From: Candidatus Neomicrothrix sp. UBA825
GTDB taxonomy: Bacteria; Actinomycetota; Acidimicrobiia; Acidimicrobiales; UBA8592
Assembly: GCA_002295705.1 (NCBI GenBank)
Contig: DBHP01000101.1
Span: 7,106-16,163 of the forward strand
DNA: 9,058 bases
Direction of reading: 5' to 3'
Below are positions 6,676 to 9,058 of this stretch, in pieces. Both the position numbers and the translations under genes were made by a program. The notes under the pieces are model-generated. The model was not told where the DNA came from, did not search any database, and saw nothing but the letters and a program-made list of their open reading frames with translations. Every line of letters starts with the position of its first letter. Within the stretch, counting starts at the first letter, position 1.

Positions 6676-7740
6676 TTAATAAGTTCGGTACGCAACAAAT
6701 AACGCTAGTTCACGCAACGCATCTGATGCTTTTCCATCCAATGAAGCAGATTCCAATTCATTTAAAGCACTATCCGTTAAGTCACGAATCTCTTCCTCGA
6801 TCACTCTTTCAGCTTCAGTTTCAATGATGACATTTTGGATGTCAGATATCTCCGTATCTGTAAGATCATGCGAACCAATCAATTTAAGAACCTTTAACTG
6901 TCTCTGGTCAGCTCTCTCAAAAGCTGCAGATACAAGCGATGTGGGTTTCCCTTCTCGTAAGTCATCACCAACAGGCTTACCCGTTTCCTGTTCATCGCCA
7001 AACACACCCAAAAGGTCATCGCGTAATTGGAAAGCAACTCCTACTGGTTGACCAAAATTTGTGTAAGAAACAGAGAAATCATCAAAACGACCAGCGATCG
7101 CTGCACCAAGGTGCAAAGGACGTTGAACGGAATACCGACCAGTCTTGTATTCAAGTATCCTCCGAGCGCCGTCCTGATTAAATGTTCGTGTCACCCCGGA
7201 AAGAACATCAAGGTACTGACCGATGTTGACCTCTAATCTCAATTCATTCCAGATTCCTGAAACATCTGGTGATAAGTCTCGTATCAAACCATCGGCAATA
7301 ACGTGCGCAAGATCACCAACGAGAATCGCAACTGCTTCACCAAAATCCCTCGCATTACCTTTCCAAGCATTATCACCATGAAAATTGGCAAATCTCTGCC
7401 AAATGGAGGGCTCACCCCGCCGAGAGGAAGAATGATCCATCACATCATCATGCGCAAGTGCGAAAGCATGCAACATTTCAATAGCAGCAGCAGCGTCAAT
7501 AGCAACTTTTGAATCAGGGTCACCTCCAGCCCCGACATGCGCCCAATGAAAAAAAGCTGGGCGAATTCTCTTCCCACCACTGAAAATCAAAGCTTCAAGA
7601 GCATCAAATGGCTCTACTAAAGAAGCATCAACTGCTACCCATTTCATGCGCTCAATATTCAAGACGTCAGTAAGTCTTCTATCTATTGGATCAACGATCT
7701 CTGAGATCGCAGAAGGGTTCCGTGTCGGATCAACCGACAT
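6676..7740 (-). CDS. Polyprenyl (probably geranylgeranyl-type) diphosphate synthase
   Basis: A trans-prenyltransferase of 354 residues that condenses isopentenyl diphosphate onto an allylic diphosphate with Mg2+. Motifs from the start at 7740: GGKRIRP (55-61); the first Asp-rich motif DDVMD (98-102) after HAFALAH; KTG (199-201); and the second Asp motif QLRDDLLGVFGD (238-249), followed by GKPVGDDLREGKPT. The first motif lacks the two-residue insertion of bacterial farnesyl synthases, and an aromatic (F93) stands five residues before it, as in type I geranylgeranyl synthases. A C20 product is therefore the best guess. The ATG at 7740 has AGGA 10 bases upstream; an ATG at 7758 is also in frame but has only a -10-like CATAAT in front. 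It is first in the seven-gene run. No terpene cyclase or phytoene synthase is visible, so its link to the downstream genes is unproven. Confidence 0.93.
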   Translation of the reverse strand: MSVDPTRNPSAISEIVDPIDRRLTDVLNIERMKWVAVDASLVEPFDALEALIFSGGKRIRPAFFHWAHVGAGGDPDSKVAIDAAAAIEMLHAFALAHDDVMDHSSSRRGEPSIWQRFANFHGDNAWKGNARDFGEAVAILVGDLAHVIADGLIRDLSPDVSGIWNELRLEVNIGQYLDVLSGVTRTFNQDGARRILEYKTGRYSVQRPLHLGAAIAGRFDDFSVSYTNFGQPVGVAFQLRDDLLGVFGDEQETGKPVGDDLREGKPTSLVSAAFERADQRQLKVLKLIGSHDLTDTEISDIQNVIIETEAERVIEEEIRDLTDSALNELESASLDGKASDALRELALFVAYRTY

Positions 7741-7762
7741 GATCGATATATCCTGCATGTCT

Positions 7763-7768
7763 ATTATG
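7763..7768 (-). promoter_or_regulatory. Possible -10 element for the prenyl synthase operon
   Basis: CATAAT on the minus strand (one mismatch to TATAAT) would place the transcription start near 7756-7758. That would favour translation from the ATG at 7740. No convincing -35 hexamer lies at the right distance, so this is weak. Confidence 0.3.
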
Positions 7769-7775
7769 TAAAAAG

Positions 7776-7786
7776 CGCATGATGCG
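7776..7786. repeat. Short perfect inverted repeat in the divergent control region
   Basis: CGCAT-G-ATGCG, two 5-base arms around one base, just upstream of the possible -10 of the prenyl synthase operon. It could be an operator half-site pair, but it is short enough to occur by chance. Confidence 0.3.
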
Positions 7787-7799
7787 AGACTACCGTCAG

Positions 7800-7854
7800 A
7801 ACACCATTACCATCCATTTAGATGACAGAACGCAAAAAATTAGGTTACGGTGTA
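7800..7854. promoter_or_regulatory. Imperfect inverted repeat between divergent genes
   Basis: AACACCATTACC (7800-7811) and GGTTACGGTGTA (7843-7854) are inverted copies matching at 9 of 12 positions, separated by 31 bases. The pair lies between the divergent aldolase-family and prenyl synthase genes and could bind a shared regulator. Confidence 0.25.
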
Positions 7855-7867
7855 AACACACAGAAAT

Positions 7868-7874
7868 GAGGTGA
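7868..7874 (+). promoter_or_regulatory. Ribosome binding site of the class II aldolase-family gene
   Basis: GAGGTGA, a seven-base complement to the 16S rRNA tail, 5 bases before the GTG at 7880. The in-frame GTG at 7871 is part of this site and so is unlikely to be the start. Confidence 0.7.
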
Positions 7875-7879
7875 AGACG

Positions 7880-8692
7880 GTGACCGATGTAAAAGCCAGC
7901 GAAAGTGAAGAAGGAAATAGCTCAACCGATAACGAGTTTTCATGGCCAGACCAACATGAGGTAATAGATTTTGAACAAGAACGACTTCATAGAAAGCAAC
8001 GGTTAGCAGCGGGACTACGAGTTCTAGGCCGTCTTCGGTTAGCGGAGGGTGTTGCAGGCCATATCACTGTTAGAGATCCCGAATTTCCAGATCGCTTTTG
8101 GGTTAACCCGTTTGGGAAAAATTTTAAACTGATGAAAGTATCTGATCTCATTTGCGTTGATCACACAGGAGAAGTTGTTGTCGGAGATCAACCAGTAAAT
8201 GCGGCTGCTTTCGCCATTCACTCTCAACTCCATGCAGCACGACCAGATGTGATAGCAGCAGCGCATTGCCATTCAATGTATGGAAGAACGTTCTCATCTT
8301 TAGGTCAACCCTTGAAGATGATTACGCAAGATGACACTATGTTTTTTAATGACGTAGCGCTGTGTTCAGCTGGAAGTGGGGCCGTTGTTCTAGATACTGC
8401 TGTTGGAAAAGCTATGGCTGAATCACTCGGTGATAAAAAAGCACTTATCCACCAAAACCATGGAATTATTACGGCAGGACAAAGCGTTGATTCTGCAGTC
8501 TGGTGGTTCGTTGCACTCGAACGGAGCTGTCAAAGCCAAATTCTCGCATTATCTGCTGGAACCCCAATAGAAATCCCTGACGATCTGGCCCAATCTGGTT
8601 ATGATCAACAAGGCCATGAGCTCGCAGGCTGGTTTCAATTTCAGACATGGTGGGAAGAACTTATGCGAGACGAACCAGAATTCCTAGAGTAA
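7880..8692 (+). CDS. Class II aldolase/adducin family protein
   Basis: A 270-residue cytoplasmic protein of the class II aldolase/adducin fold. An acidic, Ser-rich leader (1-30) precedes the fold. The core has LAEGVAGHITVRDP (54-67), FWVNPFG (73-79), AIHSQLHAARPDV (112-124), AAHCHS with zinc ligands H129 and H131, and HQNHG with H194. These are the three metal-binding histidines of fuculose-phosphate aldolase and ribulose-phosphate epimerase relatives. The Glu used as catalytic acid/base in fuculose aldolase (in a Ser-Ser-Glu context) is replaced by an Asn-Ala-Ala-Ala-Phe stretch at 107-111, so it may be a lyase, decarboxylase or hydrolase of a different substrate. It diverges from the prenyl synthase operon and converges on the GlpD-like gene with only 2 bases between stops. 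GTG start at 7880 chosen by its ribosome site. Confidence 0.88.
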   Translation: MTDVKASESEEGNSSTDNEFSWPDQHEVIDFEQERLHRKQRLAAGLRVLGRLRLAEGVAGHITVRDPEFPDRFWVNPFGKNFKLMKVSDLICVDHTGEVVVGDQPVNAAAFAIHSQLHAARPDVIAAAHCHSMYGRTFSSLGQPLKMITQDDTMFFNDVALCSAGSGAVVLDTAVGKAMAESLGDKKALIHQNHGIITAGQSVDSAVWWFVALERSCQSQILALSAGTPIEIPDDLAQSGYDQQGHELAGWFQFQTWWEELMRDEPEFLE

Positions 8693-8694
8693 CG

Positions 8695-9058
8695 TCAGAA
8701 TAATTCCGAAGAGGTTGGGCTAGAGGGGAATGTTCTGAAATGCTCTTCAAGTTTTTTGTTCGCATCAGCGCCAAACAAAATATCGGCGACTTCTTGCAAA
8801 CCCTTAGCGGATCGAACATCCTCATCTCGTGTAATTAACGCGATTTTGCTTCGGCGCCGAAGAAAATCGTCTAACTTAACAACCATTTCTGTGCTTGCTG
8901 TATTGTGAAGCTCAACCCGGAGATAATCCGAAGAATCCAAAACATCCTCGGCCATTGATGGATCTTCGCGAATATCATCAAGCATGTCGAAAGCTCTTCG
9001 TCCATATCGTCTCCACAATCGTTCCGATAAGGGCTCAGAACCTGACTGATCACTCAAG
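8695..9058 (-). CDS. glpD: GlpD-like FAD-dependent glycerol-3-phosphate dehydrogenase, C-terminal fragment
   Basis: The 3' end of a gene that enters from the right; the frame is open to the window edge and no credible start is inside (the codon at 9055-9057 is TTG in mid-domain). The about 120 residues read LSERLWRRYGRRAFDML, then VELHNTASTEMV, then KLDDFLRRRSKIAL. That is the helical C-terminal domain of aerobic glycerol-3-phosphate dehydrogenases, with 'YG', 'E-x-x-x-x-x-x-E' and 'D-x-L-x-RR' landmarks. These enzymes oxidise glycerol-3-phosphate to dihydroxyacetone phosphate and pass electrons to quinone at the membrane. The FAD domain is outside the window, so the assignment rests on the C-terminal domain only. 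It ends in a low-complexity FPSSPTSSELF tail. Confidence 0.7.
   Translation of the reverse strand, partial: LSDQSGSEPLSERLWRRYGRRAFDMLDDIREDPSMAEDVLDSSDYLRVELHNTASTEMVVKLDDFLRRRSKIALITRDEDVRSAKGLQEVADILFGADANKKLEEHFRTFPSSPTSSELF

Noticed and set aside
6994..7029. A degenerate second Asp motif (DDLLG instead of DDxxD) as a sign that the prenyl synthase is inactive
   Set aside because: DDLLGVFGD is common in active actinobacterial prenyl synthases, and all other motifs are intact.
8690..8697. The 2-base gap between the convergent aldolase and GlpD-like stops, as a sign of truncation
   Set aside because: Both proteins end at plausible C-termini. A similar 5-base convergent gap occurs at 1218-1222, so this looks like general genome compactness.

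Overview
The window looks like a compact bacterial chromosome segment. By eye its GC content is in the mid-40s percent. It holds eleven protein-coding genes, nine complete and two cut by the window edges. There are no tRNA, rRNA, CRISPR or transposon signals. Gaps are short: the largest are about 120 bases (7741-7879) and 113 bases (1685-1797), and two convergent pairs are only 5 and 2 bases apart. The prenyl diphosphate synthase has an actinobacterial-looking second Asp motif region (DDLLGVFGD ... GKPVGDDLREGK). With strong Shine-Dalgarno sites, GTG starts and modest GC, this suggests a low-to-mid GC actinobacterium, possibly a marine Acidimicrobiia-type lineage. That placement is an inference from protein style only.

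Left end, plus strand (1-1217): the C-terminal tail of a Baeyer-Villiger-type flavin monooxygenase is followed, with zero spacing, by a 320-residue protein that reads as an Fe(II)/2-oxoglutarate-type oxygenase. The two are probably co-transcribed. Next, on the minus strand, comes a small lipoprotein (1223-1684) whose mature part is an internal duplication of a two-cysteine unit.

Centre, minus strand (7740 down to 1798): a tightly packed seven-gene run reads, in transcription order, prenyl diphosphate synthase; Glu/Leu/Phe/Val dehydrogenase-like protein; ABM-domain protein; ACMSD-type amidohydrolase; imidazolonepropionase-type amidohydrolase; second ABM-domain protein; SDR oxidoreductase. Intergenic gaps are 3 to 53 bases, and good ribosome binding sites precede the third, fifth, sixth and seventh genes. 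The last five look like a catabolic set: small ABM oxygenases, two metal-dependent hydrolases or decarboxylases, and a dehydrogenase. Together with the neighbouring Baeyer-Villiger and 2OG-type oxygenases they would suit stepwise oxidation and ring opening of a cyclic, perhaps terpenoid or aromatic, compound. The substrate cannot be read from sequence.

Right end: a class II aldolase/adducin-family gene (7880-8692) diverges from the prenyl synthase across a short control region with inverted repeats. The window ends in the C-terminal part of a GlpD-like glycerol-3-phosphate dehydrogenase on the minus strand.

The most notable single observation is that the dehydrogenase-like protein keeps the amino-acid dehydrogenase fold motifs but has lost both active-site lysines of that family. 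It may be a pseudoenzyme or have changed chemistry, and it sits directly downstream of a prenyl synthase. No defence system, mobile element or wholly novel machinery is evident.
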